From positions 2,976,001 through 3,040,000 of the forward strand of contig NZ_JACHBQ010000001.1 in NCBI RefSeq assembly GCF_014200405.1: a DNA stretch of 64,000 bases. The letters run 5' to 3'. Positions 23,841 to 32,238 of this stretch are shown in pieces; position 1 is the first letter of the stretch, and every line of letters starts with the position of its first letter. This DNA is from Cryobacterium roopkundense (GTDB lineage Bacteria; Actinomycetota; Actinomycetes; Actinomycetales; Microbacteriaceae). The notes under the pieces were generated by a model, which was not told the DNA's origin, searched no databases, and saw nothing but the letters and a program-made list of their open reading frames with translations. The position numbers were made by a program, and so were the translations under genes.

Positions 23841-24458
23841 TCAGAGCAGGGCGGCGACGCGGGCGCGGATCTGCGCGGCGATGGCGTCGACGGATGCGGA
23901 GGCGTCGAGTACCAGAAACCGCTCCGGCTCCGCCTCGGCGAGCCCCAGGAACGCGGCGCGCACCCGGGCGTGGAACTCGTTCTTCTCGGCCTCGAGCCGG
24001 TCGAAACGTTTGTTGGCGGCGTCGAGGCGGCCACGGGCATCCGCTTCGTCGAGGTCGAGCAGAATCGTGAGGTCGGGCAGCAGCCCTTCGGCGGCCCAGA
24101 GCGAGAGGTCGCGCACCTCCTGGGCGCCGAGCACGCGCCCCGCTCCCTGGTAGGCAACTGAGGAGTCGAGGTAACGGTCCTGCACGATCACCTCGCTGCG
24201 CGCGAGGGCGGGGCGCAACTTGGTGGCCACGTGTTGGGCGCGGTCGGCGGCATAAAGCAGTGCCTCGGCGCGCGGGGCAATCTCGCCGCGGTGATGCAGC
24301 ACGATCTCGCGGATCTCCACGCCCACCTCGGTGCCGCCGGGCTCCCGGGAGCGCACGACGGTGCGCCCCTCGCCTTCGAGCCAGTCGGTGAGCAGCTGGG
24401 CCTGGGTGGATTTGCCCGTGCCGTCGCCGCCCTCCAGGGTGATGAAGAGGCCGGTCAC
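23841..24458 (-). CDS. tmk: Thymidylate kinase
   Basis: A 205-residue enzyme that phosphorylates dTMP to dTDP. The P-loop at residues 9-18 is EGGDGTGKST. The DRE-type segment appears as SREPGGTEVG, and the DRYLDSSVAYQG motif binds the nucleotide. The GTG start overlaps the topA stop (GTGA), so the two are cotranscribed. Length and motifs are normal. holB, the usual next gene, is displaced to 18-19 kb. Confidence 0.95.
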   Translation of the reverse strand: MTGLFITLEGGDGTGKSTQAQLLTDWLEGEGRTVVRSREPGGTEVGVEIREIVLHHRGEIAPRAEALLYAADRAQHVATKLRPALARSEVIVQDRYLDSSVAYQGAGRVLGAQEVRDLSLWAAEGLLPDLTILLDLDEADARGRLDAANKRFDRLEAEKNEFHARVRAAFLGLAEAEPERFLVLDASASVDAIAAQIRARVAALL

Positions 24459-27400
24459 TCCCCCGTGCCCGTCGTCTTCGGAGCGGCCTTCTTCGCGGCC
24501 GGCTTCTTCACGGCAACCTTGGCCGGCACCGGCGTTGTGCCCGCGGCGGCGGCCTTCTTCGCGGCGGTGGCGGCGCGCGTGGCGGCAGCCTTCTTTGCGG
24601 TCGCGGCCTTCGCCGCGGCGGTGGGAGCCTTCTTCACGGCGGGCTTCTCGGCGGCAGGCTTCTTGACCGCGGCCTTCTTGGCCGGTGCCTTCTTGCGCGG
24701 CGCGGCCGGTCCCTTGGCACGTTTGTCGGAGAGCAGCTCGACCGCACGGTCGAAGTCGATCTCCTCCACGCTTTCGGACTTCGGGATCGTGGCGTTGGTC
24801 ACACCGTCGGTCACGTAGGCGCCGAAACGGCCGTCCTTGATCTTGATGGCCTTGCCGCTCTCGGGGTCGGGAGCCTCGAATTCCTTGAGGGCGCTGGACG
24901 CGCGACGGGCCCCGTATTTCGGCTGGGCGTAGAGCTCCACGGCGCCGGCCAAGTCGATCTCGAAGATCTGGTCCTCGCTCGTCAGGGACCGGGTGTCGAT
25001 CCCCTTCTTCAAGTACGGCCCGAACTTGCCGTTCTGCGCCGTGATCTCGGATTCAGTCTCGGGATCCACGCCCACTATGCGCGGCAGCGAGAGCAGGCGC
25101 AACGCTGTCTCGAGGTCGATCGTGGCGAGGTCCATCGATTTGAAGATCGACGCCGTGCGGGGCTTATCGGCGGCCGCGACCTTCTTGGCCGCCGGCTTGC
25201 GCTTGGGCTTGGGCTTGGTGACTGTCACCTCGCCGGTGGCGGGGTCGACAGTCTCGACAGGCTTCGCGGCGAGAGCTGCGGCGGCGGCCTCCGCGGCCGC
25301 GACGGCGGGATCGATGATCGGTTTCGGGTCAAGCTCGGTGACGTAGGGGCCGAAGCGGCCGTCTTTCGCCACGATCTCTTTGCCGTTGTCGGGGTTGAGG
25401 CCGATCACGCGGTCGGTGATCACAGGGGCGTCGATGAGCTCGTGTGCCTTGACGGCGGTGAGCTCGTCGGGCGCGAGCTCCGGCGGGATGTTGACGCGGC
25501 GAGGGGGTGCATCCGCTGCGGCATCGGGATCGATGACCTCGAGGTAGGGGCCGTATTTACCGATGCGCAAGGTGATTTCGTCGTCAATGGGCACCGAGTT
25601 GATGGTGCGCGCGTCGATCTCGCCCATGTTGTCGATCACGTTGCGCAGGCCGCGGTGCTTGTCGCTGCCGAAATAGAAGCTCGTGAGCCAGTCGAGGCGG
25701 TTGGCCTCTCCGCCCGCGATGCGGTCGAGGTCGTCTTCCATCTCGGCGGTGAAGTCGTATTCCACCAGGTCGCCGAAGAATTCCTCGAGCAGCCGCACAA
25801 CCGAGAACGCAATCCAGTTCGGAACGAGCGACTGGCCGCGCGGGGTGACGTATCCGCGCTCGGTGATGGTGGAGATGATCGACGCGAACGTGGACGGGCG
25901 CCCGATGCCGAGTTCCTCGAGCTTCTTCACGAGGCTCGCCTCGGTGTAGCGGGCGGCCGGCGTGGTCTCGTGGCCCTTGGCTTCGAGATCGAGCAGCGAG
26001 AGCTTCTGGCCCTCTTCGAGCGGCGGCAGCTTCGATTCGGTGGCGTCGGTGGGCGCGTTGCGCTCCTCGTCGCGGCTCTCCTCGTAGGCGAGCATGAAGC
26101 CGCGGAACGTGATAACGGTGCCGCTCGCGGTGAATTCTGCGAGCGCACCGGATGCCGCGGGGTGCGTCGACGTGCCGGTCGGGCCGGCCGCAATGGTAAC
26201 GGAAGCCGTGGAACCTGTAGCGTCTTTCATCTGCGAGGCGACGGTGCGCTTCCAGATGAGGTCGTAGAGCTTGAAGTCGTTGCCGCGCAGGCTCGAGGCG
26301 AGCGAAGCGGGGGTGCGGAACGTGTCGCCAGAGGGCCGGATGGCCTCGTGCGCCTCCTGGGCGTTCTTGCTCTTGCCTTTGTAGGCGCGCGGGGAGTCCG
26401 GAACTGTCTCGGGGCCGTACAGGGCAGCGGCCTGGGTACGGGCCGCGGTGAGCGCCTGCTGGCCGAGCGACGGCGAGTCGGTACGCATGTAGGTGATGTA
26501 CCCGTTTTCGTACAGCGACTGGGCCACGCTCATGGTCTGCCGAGCGGTGAAGCGCAGTTTGCGGGCGGCCTCCTGCTGCAGGGTCGACGTGGTGAACGGC
26601 GCGGCCGGGCTGCGGCGATAGGGCTTGGAGGCGACCTTGGTCACCGTCAGGTTGACGCCGGGTTCCTGTAGCGCGGCGGTCAGGGCGAGAGCGGATGCCT
26701 CGTCGAGCGTCGCCGCCTTCACAGTGGGCTTGAGCCTGCCGGAGTCGTCGAAGTCGCCACCGGTGGCGATGCGTTCTCCGTTCAGGCGCACGAGCTTGGC
26801 GTCGAAGCCCTGCTCGGTGTCGGCAGCGGATGCCGCCAGCCGCGCGAGCAGGTCCCAGTAGCCGGCCGAGACGAACGCGAGGCGCTCGCGTTCGCGGTCG
26901 ACCACGAGACGGGTGGCCGCGGACTGCACACGACCGGCCGAGAGGCCGGGACCCACCTTGCGCCAGAGCACCGGGGAAATCTCGTAGCCGTAGATGCGGT
27001 CGAGGATGCGGCGGGTCTCCTGCGCGTCGACGAGGGCAGTGTCAAGGTCGCGGGTGTTGTCCTTGGCCGCGAGGATGGCGTCTTTGGTGATCTCGTGGAA
27101 GACCATGCGCTTCACGGGAACCTTGGGCTGCAGTACCTGCAGCAGGTGCCACGCGATGGCCTCGCCTTCGCGGTCCTCATCAGTTGCGAGCAGGAGTTCG
27201 TCGGCGTTCTTCAGAGCTCGCTTGAGTTCGCTGACGGTCTTCTTCTTGGCATCGGAGACCACGTAGTACGGCTCGAAGCCGTTCTCCACATCAACCGAGA
27301 ACCGGCCGAGCGTGCCCTTTTTGAGCTCGGCGGGCAGGTTTTTCGGCTCGATGAGGTCGCGAATGTGTCCGACCGAGGACAAAACCTCGTAACCGTCGCC

Positions 27401-27469
27401 CAGATACGCCGCGATCGACTTCATTTTCGTCGGCGACTCGACAATGACCAGCTTCTTAGTGCCTGGCAC
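24455..27469 (-). CDS. topA: DNA topoisomerase I
   Basis: A 1004-residue type IA topoisomerase that relaxes negative supercoils. The N-terminal Toprim domain starts KKLVIVESPTKMKSIA. The catalytic Tyr is at residue 327 in YITYMRTDS. The C-terminus has several repeated TOPRIM_C-type modules (GRFGPYVTE, NGKFGPYLKKG, DGRFGAYVTDG) and a long Lys/Ala/Pro tail of the actinobacterial type. The GTG at 27469 with GAGGAG upstream is preferred. In-frame codons upstream do not resemble the family N-terminus. Confidence 0.96.
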   Translation of the reverse strand: MPGTKKLVIVESPTKMKSIAAYLGDGYEVLSSVGHIRDLIEPKNLPAELKKGTLGRFSVDVENGFEPYYVVSDAKKKTVSELKRALKNADELLLATDEDREGEAIAWHLLQVLQPKVPVKRMVFHEITKDAILAAKDNTRDLDTALVDAQETRRILDRIYGYEISPVLWRKVGPGLSAGRVQSAATRLVVDRERERLAFVSAGYWDLLARLAASAADTEQGFDAKLVRLNGERIATGGDFDDSGRLKPTVKAATLDEASALALTAALQEPGVNLTVTKVASKPYRRSPAAPFTTSTLQQEAARKLRFTARQTMSVAQSLYENGYITYMRTDSPSLGQQALTAARTQAAALYGPETVPDSPRAYKGKSKNAQEAHEAIRPSGDTFRTPASLASSLRGNDFKLYDLIWKRTVASQMKDATGSTASVTIAAGPTGTSTHPAASGALAEFTASGTVITFRGFMLAYEESRDEERNAPTDATESKLPPLEEGQKLSLLDLEAKGHETTPAARYTEASLVKKLEELGIGRPSTFASIISTITERGYVTPRGQSLVPNWIAFSVVRLLEEFFGDLVEYDFTAEMEDDLDRIAGGEANRLDWLTSFYFGSDKHRGLRNVIDNMGEIDARTINSVPIDDEITLRIGKYGPYLEVIDPDAAADAPPRRVNIPPELAPDELTAVKAHELIDAPVITDRVIGLNPDNGKEIVAKDGRFGPYVTELDPKPIIDPAVAAAEAAAAALAAKPVETVDPATGEVTVTKPKPKRKPAAKKVAAADKPRTASIFKSMDLATIDLETALRLLSLPRIVGVDPETESEITAQNGKFGPYLKKGIDTRSLTSEDQIFEIDLAGAVELYAQPKYGARRASSALKEFEAPDPESGKAIKIKDGRFGAYVTDGVTNATIPKSESVEEIDFDRAVELLSDKRAKGPAAPRKKAPAKKAAVKKPAAEKPAVKKAPTAAAKAATAKKAAATRAATAAKKAAAAGTTPVPAKVAVKKPAAKKAAPKTTGTGE

Positions 27470-27664
27470 CAGACTCCTCTTTATACGTAGTGGCCAATTG
27501 ATGGGCCAAGGCACACCATACACACCTGAATGGAGTACCCGCCTAATCGGGGGCCACTCGGGGCGCTCTCGGCGAGCTCCCGGCTGCCTCTCGGTTGGCC
27601 CCCGGTTGGCCCCCGGTTTGAATCCGGCCCTTGCGAGTTCCCCCGCGTTGAGGACAATGGTGCC

Positions 27665-27901
27665 ATGGGAACAACGCAGGGCACCTACACCGCGAAGCTA
27701 ACGGATGGCCCACTCGAAGGAAAGACCGTCACCACAGCGTTCCTCGACACCGGGGATCCGCAGCCGCGGATCGAGATCCCGGCCGAGTCGGGTAAGAGCT
27801 ATCTGTACACGCGCGGAGCCGGCCTGGAATACGAGGGGTCGGAGACTCCCGTGCGGCCGACCGCCGTTGAGTACCGCTTCTCGGAAGCCGTGTTCGGATA
27901 G
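27665..27901 (+). CDS. Small conserved-looking hypothetical protein, 78 aa
   Basis: The frame starts at the ATG at 27665 (MGTTQGTYTAKLTDGPLEGK) and encodes a soluble, beta-rich 78-residue protein. It has regular spacing of Gly and Thr and a C-terminal VEYRFSEAVFG. I do not recognise a family. It is divergent from topA and convergent with the TadG-like gene. The preceding 130 bp contain an 11-bp tandem duplication (CGGTTGGCCCC twice). Confidence 0.6.
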   Translation: MGTTQGTYTAKLTDGPLEGKTVTTAFLDTGDPQPRIEIPAESGKSYLYTRGAGLEYEGSETPVRPTAVEYRFSEAVFG

Positions 27902-27920
27902 CGTCAGCTCCGGCTGAGCC

Positions 27921-28274
27921 TCAGCCGGACGGCTGGGCGGGTGGTCCTGCCCGCGCGGTCGACCCCAGCGTGAAGACGAGAAAGCCTCGCTGCACGCTCA
28001 CCGAGGCGATCAGGCCATCCACGGAACATCTCGAAACGGATGCCTCGTTGAGCCTCGCCGCCTCGGCCGCCGCCGCGCACGGGTAACCGGCCACGAGCCC
28101 GGAGACGGTGTCAGCGGCGGCGAGCGCCGCAGCATCCGCTGCATTCTGCACCGACTGCGACACGGCGAAGGCCGCGAGCAACGGCAGCAACACCGCGGTG
28201 AGCGCCACCGTTGCGCCGAGCAGGGCCACCGCGAGCACAGACCCTGCCCCGGCCTCGCCGCCCGCCGCCCGCAT
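27921..28274 (-). CDS. TadG-like / Rv3654c-type secreted pilus-locus protein
   Basis: A 117-residue protein. After a short RAAGGEAGAGS leader comes one hydrophobic segment (VLAVALLGATVALTAVLL) with the AADAAALAAADTV pattern of TadG/Flp-associated pseudopilin-like proteins. It is the last gene of the tad cluster. The ATG overlaps the TadE stop by one base. Family knowledge: in actinobacteria these small proteins are minor components of the Tad (Flp) secretion or pilus machine. Exact role unknown. Confidence 0.75.
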   Translation of the reverse strand: MRAAGGEAGAGSVLAVALLGATVALTAVLLPLLAAFAVSQSVQNAADAAALAAADTVSGLVAGYPCAAAAEAARLNEASVSRCSVDGLIASVSVQRGFLVFTLGSTARAGPPAQPSG

Positions 28275-28633
28275 CACAGGCCCCCGGCGAGGGCGCAGGA
28301 GCTCGCCTCGAGCCGCAACCCCCACGCCGAGAACGGCCCGAAACCGCTCGCGGCTTGGACCGTCGCGCAGAGGAATTCCCCGTTCGGGTGCGCCGACACG
28401 TGCGCGCCCGGAACCTGAGCCGCCACGAGGGCCGCCACCCGCTCGGTGGAATCCCCGCGGGCGAGCGCACGGGCCGCGTCGGCCGCCGCATCCGTGAGGC
28501 GAACCTGCTGGCCAATTACTTGCACGGCGCCGAGGCAGCAGCCGAGCACGAGCACCACGGCTGGCAGCACGGTGGCCAGCTCTGCGGTCACCGTACCGGC
28601 CTCGCCACTCGGGTTAGCCCACCGACAGCGCAC
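28274..28633 (-). CDS. TadE-like pilus assembly protein
   Basis: A 119-residue minor pseudopilin. It has the GEAGTVTAELATVLPAVVLVL segment typical of TadE (Glu at +5 of the processing site and one membrane helix), followed by QQVRLTDAAADAARALARGD. It starts at GTG 28633, overlapping the DUF4244 pilin gene by 20 bp. Such proteins are cleaved by a prepilin peptidase and take part in Flp pilus assembly. No peptidase gene is visible in this window. Confidence 0.8.
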   Translation of the reverse strand: MRCRWANPSGEAGTVTAELATVLPAVVLVLGCCLGAVQVIGQQVRLTDAAADAARALARGDSTERVAALVAAQVPGAHVSAHPNGEFLCATVQAASGFGPFSAWGLRLEASSCALAGGL

Positions 28634-28820
28634 GACGCACCAGGTCCGTGAGGATGGAGCGCACCTCGTCGCCGCGCAAGATCACGATCAGCAGGCCCGC
28701 GAAGCCCACTGCCGCCATCGTGGCCACGACGTATTCGGCCGTTGCCGCGCCCGTCTCGTCGAGGCGCCTCGGGAGCCAGTTCCCGGATCGCAGGCCCGTC
28801 TTCTGTCGCTGCACAATCAT
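28614..28820 (-). CDS. DUF4244 / Flp pilin-like protein
   Basis: A 68-residue protein with a basic leader and the pilin-like stretch DETGAATAEYVVATMAAVGF followed by AGLLIVIL. This resembles Flp pilins and DUF4244 proteins (Glu-Tyr at the mature N-terminus, one hydrophobic helix). It is the likely major subunit of the pilus. The ATG at 28820 is followed by IVQRQKTG. It is separated from tadBC by an unrelated gene on the other strand. Confidence 0.8.
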   Translation of the reverse strand: MIVQRQKTGLRSGNWLPRRLDETGAATAEYVVATMAAVGFAGLLIVILRGDEVRSILTDLVRRALSVG

Positions 28821-28965
28821 CGCTTCGTCTCCTTCTCTCGGTGTGGCGGCACGAGTGAGACCACTGTGGCCCACGCCGGGGCCGCGCGCTGCGGCATCCG
28901 CTGATCGGTGCACAAGTCGTGGTCCGAGCCCAGGGTGGAGGAGCAATGGGACTAATCTGGGCGGC

Positions 28966-29613
28966 ATGAGCGCAGGATGGGTGTCTGCACGGGTTCGAGG
29001 GGCCAGCGTGCTGCTGCTCACGGGCGGCGCGCTGATGGCCGCCCTGTGGCTGATCTTCACGACAGTGCACGGCCCTACGTCATTCAACGAAGACAATCCG
29101 TTTCTTGGCGGATCGATGTTCTTCTGGGGCATGCTGCTCGGCGGCATTCCCAACCTGCTGATCGCGGCCGGGCTGATCAGCGTCGCCGCGCCCCTGTCCC
29201 TCGCGACCGGGCGGATGGCGCGGGCCGGCTTCATCCTGCTGCTGATCGGCCTGGTCGTGCCGGCGGTCATCGATCTGGCCATCCGTGCCCTGGGTGCGCC
29301 ACTCCTTCTTCCCCTCGCCGCGGCAGGGGCCCTCCTGCTCGCAACAGGCAACCTGAGCAATCCCCGGGTGAGCCGGCCGAGCCGCCTCCTCGTGCTGTTG
29401 ATCGGGGTTCTCCTCACGACCGCCTTCGCCTTCCCCCTGCTGCCGATGACCCTCACCGATCCCCTCGGTGGCTTCCGGATCTACGGCGCGCTCGCGCACC
29501 TCGGGGTCGGTATCGGCTGGGCGCTGTTCGGCCTCACCGTCCTGCGGGCGCCCCGAGCCGGGCAGAGCAGCCGGCCAGACCCTGACCGCTCCGTCACAGG
29601 GCACGGCGACTAG
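28966..29613 (+). CDS. Multi-pass membrane protein of unknown function
   Basis: A 215-residue protein with about six hydrophobic segments and no recognised motif. The ATG at 28966 (SAGWVSARVRGASVLLLTGG) is preceded by GGAGGAG about 25 bp upstream, so the start is not certain. It lies inside the tad locus but is transcribed against it. It occupies the space between the pilin gene and tadBC and ends overlapping the tadBC stop by four bases. Its position suggests an insertion into the locus. Confidence 0.65.
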   Translation: MSAGWVSARVRGASVLLLTGGALMAALWLIFTTVHGPTSFNEDNPFLGGSMFFWGMLLGGIPNLLIAAGLISVAAPLSLATGRMARAGFILLLIGLVVPAVIDLAIRALGAPLLLPLAAAGALLLATGNLSNPRVSRPSRLLVLLIGVLLTTAFAFPLLPMTLTDPLGGFRIYGALAHLGVGIGWALFGLTVLRAPRAGQSSRPDPDRSVTGHGD

Positions 29614-30662
29614 AAGGCGCCGAGAGTAGACGACAGGATCGACATCACGAGTGGCACCACGCCCACTAGCATAAACGCTGGCAGCACGCAGAGCCCGAGG
29701 GGCAGCATAAGGGTGACACCGAGGGACTCCGCGCGCCGCTGACCTGCGGTTCGCGCGTCGCGGCGCAGCTGCTGCGCCTCACTGCGCAGCAGCTCTGCAG
29801 CAGGAACCCCGGCACTCTCGGAGAGCTGCAGCACGCGGGTGACGGCTGGCTCATGACCCAAGATACCGAAGCGCTCCGTGACGGCGTGCACGATGCCGCG
29901 GGCGCGGGGAACCGAGCCGCCGCCAGCCATGGCGATGGCCGTGAGATCGAGCAGCAGGCCGGGCGTCGCATCCGCCTGGCCGGCCGAGCGCACGAGGGCA
30001 CGATTCCACCGCTGGGCCACGAACATGAGCCCCGCTCCGGTGAGCAGGCACAGCCAGCCGGGCACCGTGAAGAAGAGCATGTGCAAGGCATCGAACCCCA
30101 TGAGCACGCCGACGAGGAGTCCGCCCACCGGCAGCGCCATCACGAGGCGCGCGGTGGCGGCGGGCCCGGCGAGCGCCACCTGCAGGTCCCGATGCAGCTG
30201 GCCGAGCTCCCGAAAACTCGCCGAGAGCTCGCGCAGGCACGCCGCGAGGGGCGCTCCCGACTGGGTGGCCACCTCCCAGGCCGCGGCGAGGCCGAGCCAG
30301 GCGTCACCGGTCTGCCCGCCGAGCGCGCGGGCCTCGGCCGCGACCGCATCGGCGACGCTTTCGCCGTGGGAGCCCGCCTGGGCCGCCGCCGCAATGACGC
30401 GCACGGGCGCGGGTTCCGATGCGCTGCCACGGGGCTCCTCGTGGGCCCGCGGGGCATCGCCGCGCCCACGCTGCCCTGGCAGAGGCTGGTCTGCGTTTTC
30501 GCGAACCTTGAACGCGTCTCCCAACGGGCTCGTGGGGCCTGCCGGAAGAAGGTACCCCCAGGCGGAGACGGGCGACACCCCGGCCGAGAGCAACACGGCC
30601 AGCCGTTGGGTGACGGCCGCGATCTCGTCGAGCGGCGCGGCATCCGCTTGCCGACGCCTCAT
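29610..30662 (-). CDS. TadB/TadC-type (T2SSF) pilus platform protein
   Basis: A 350-residue inner-membrane platform protein. Two T2SSF-like halves are visible: LDEIAAVTQRLAVLLSAGVS near the start and LLLDLTAIAMAGGGSVPRAR at about 225-245. Each is followed by hydrophobic helices (VMALPVGGLLVGVLMGF; LMLPLGLCVLPAFMLVGVV). In two-gene Tad systems TadB and TadC are separate; here one protein seems to carry both halves, as in some actinobacteria. The ATG directly follows the tadA stop codon without spacer. Confidence 0.82.
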   Translation of the reverse strand: MRRRQADAAPLDEIAAVTQRLAVLLSAGVSPVSAWGYLLPAGPTSPLGDAFKVRENADQPLPGQRGRGDAPRAHEEPRGSASEPAPVRVIAAAAQAGSHGESVADAVAAEARALGGQTGDAWLGLAAAWEVATQSGAPLAACLRELSASFRELGQLHRDLQVALAGPAATARLVMALPVGGLLVGVLMGFDALHMLFFTVPGWLCLLTGAGLMFVAQRWNRALVRSAGQADATPGLLLDLTAIAMAGGGSVPRARGIVHAVTERFGILGHEPAVTRVLQLSESAGVPAAELLRSEAQQLRRDARTAGQRRAESLGVTLMLPLGLCVLPAFMLVGVVPLVMSILSSTLGAF

Positions 30663-31793
30663 CTAGACCACGGTCAGGCGATCACGGGCGTCCAGCCGAA
30701 ACCGGCCGGTCTGGGTGAGCCGACGCACCCCGCCTTGGCGTTCGAGGTGCAGCACCAGCCCGATGGCGCTCACAGTCTGGCGCGCCACGGCCTCCGGGCT
30801 CATGCGGGCGAGGGCGCCGAGTGCCTCCAGGCGCGCGCCCACATCGGCGAGCGAGTTGGCGTGCAGGGTGCCGGCCCCGCCGTCGTGCCCGGTGTTGAGG
30901 GCGGTGAGCAGCTCCCGCACTTCGGCGCCGCGGCATTCCCCCAGCACGAGGCGGTCGGGGCGCATGCGCAACGCCTCGCGCACGAGAGCCTCGAGGGTGA
31001 TGCGCCCGGCCCCCTCCAGGTTCGCTTGCCGCGCCTCGAGCGCCACCACGTGCGGGTGCGCCACCCGCAGTTCAGCCACGTCTTCGATCAGCACGATGCG
31101 TTCGTCGGGCGGCGCCTCACCGAGCAGCGCCGCGAGCAGCGTTGTCTTGCCGCTGCCGGCCGCGCCCGTGATCAGCAGGTTCGTGCGCCTGACCACGGCC
31201 TCCTGTAATCGCTCGAGCAGAGCGGATGCCGCTGGCCCGGTGCCCAGCAGACCATCGGCGAAGAGGTCGTCGAGACTCAGACGCTCGCTGTGCGGCAGAC
31301 GGATCGAGAGCAGCGTGCCTGAACTCGACGCCGGCGGCAGCACGGCGTGTACGCGGATTCCGTCGTTGAGGCGCACGTCCACGCAGGGGCTCGCCTCGTC
31401 GAGGTGCCGGCCGCCGAGCGCGATCAGGTGCACCGCGAGCTGCCGGGCCTGCGCCTCCGTGCACTGCCAGCTCGGTTCCGCCTTGAGGCCGGCGCCGGCG
31501 TCGATCCACAAGCCTGCGTTGCCGTTCACAAACAGATCCGTCACCCGAGGGTCGGCGGCGTACCGACCGAGCGGGCCCAGTCCCGCAACGTTCGGTCGCG
31601 CCGTGCGGTGGGCCCGCGCCCTCGCCGGTGGGAGAACCGCAACTGCCGGGAGCGCCTCGCCATCCGCCGGCACGAGAGCCACCGGCACGACGGGCGTCGG
31701 CACGGGCGCCGTCGACACGCGATGCTCGGCGTCGAACTCGGCAGGAGCAGGACTCACCGTATAAGAAGGTACCGCCACGAAAGGTTCGATCAT
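30663..31793 (-). CDS. TadA/CpaF-type secretion ATPase
   Basis: A 376-residue hexameric ATPase that powers Flp pilus assembly. An N-terminal Ala/Pro-rich linker precedes the N-domain (VTDLFVNGNAGLWID). Walker A GAAGSGKTTL is at residues 210-219. The Asp box is IVLIEDVAEL, Walker B is DRLVLGECRGAEV, and the His box is GTLHANS. It is the first gene of the locus; the SSD/CpaE-type ATPase usually upstream is absent. The 6C RNA lies just upstream on the same strand. The start codon could also be further downstream, after the linker. Confidence 0.9.
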   Translation of the reverse strand: MIEPFVAVPSYTVSPAPAEFDAEHRVSTAPVPTPVVPVALVPADGEALPAVAVLPPARARAHRTARPNVAGLGPLGRYAADPRVTDLFVNGNAGLWIDAGAGLKAEPSWQCTEAQARQLAVHLIALGGRHLDEASPCVDVRLNDGIRVHAVLPPASSSGTLLSIRLPHSERLSLDDLFADGLLGTGPAASALLERLQEAVVRRTNLLITGAAGSGKTTLLAALLGEAPPDERIVLIEDVAELRVAHPHVVALEARQANLEGAGRITLEALVREALRMRPDRLVLGECRGAEVRELLTALNTGHDGGAGTLHANSLADVGARLEALGALARMSPEAVARQTVSAIGLVLHLERQGGVRRLTQTGRFRLDARDRLTVV

Positions 31794-31923
31794 GCGGGCG
31801 ACATTACGTCGGATGGCTCCCGGCCGTACGGCCGGAATCTGATTCCGTGCGCAACCCGCTGGCCCTCCTCCTGTGGAGGAGGAGCCGTTCGCCGCGACCG
31901 AGAAAACAGTGGCAGTTGCCAGC

Positions 31924-32010
31924 TTAAAAAGAAGGGGGCGGCACCTATTGGGGGGAACAGGTGCCGCCTAGCGATGCGTAGATTGGGGGGAACCGTACGC
32001 ATCGCTGGCC
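31924..32010 (-). ncRNA. 6C small RNA
   Basis: On the minus strand two consecutive hairpins each carry six cytosines in the loop (GTTCCCCCC). The first is 31971-32005 with a 10-bp stem (GCGATGCGTA/TACGCATCGC). The second is 31937-31968 with a 10-bp stem (GGCGGCACCT/AGGTGCCGCC). The second is followed by CCCTTCTTTTT, an intrinsic terminator. This is the defining structure of the actinobacterial 6C RNA (B11 in Mycobacterium tuberculosis). There, too, it lies close to the tad-like locus. The 5' end is approximate. Confidence 0.9.
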
Positions 32011-32238
32011 AGAACTTTCGCTCTGACGGATATCAGTGTACAAGGCATGAGCAGAAGTGCAAGTCCTAAAAGCCCCCCTAAATCAGGCCCCCTGCTTCGG
32101 GGGCCCGCGGCAGGCAAATTTGTGAGTACAAATAGGCGCGAAAATATCTCGTCGTGAAGACACCTTCGTTGGCGGTATGGTTCACTTGTGGCGAGCCCAC
32201 GCCTGCAGTATCAGCATCGCAAAGGAGCGACACCTTAT

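Noticed and set aside
27600..27640. tRNA-like T arm (GGTTTGAATCC) near 27615
   Set aside because: Only a T-arm-like piece inside an 11-bp tandem duplication; no acceptor, D or anticodon arms can be found.
31937..32005. Paired CsrA/RsmA-type GGA-loop hairpins or tandem plain terminators
   Set aside because: Read on the minus strand the loops are six cytosines and the second stem is followed by a T-run, which is the 6C RNA pattern; the GGA reading is on the wrong strand.
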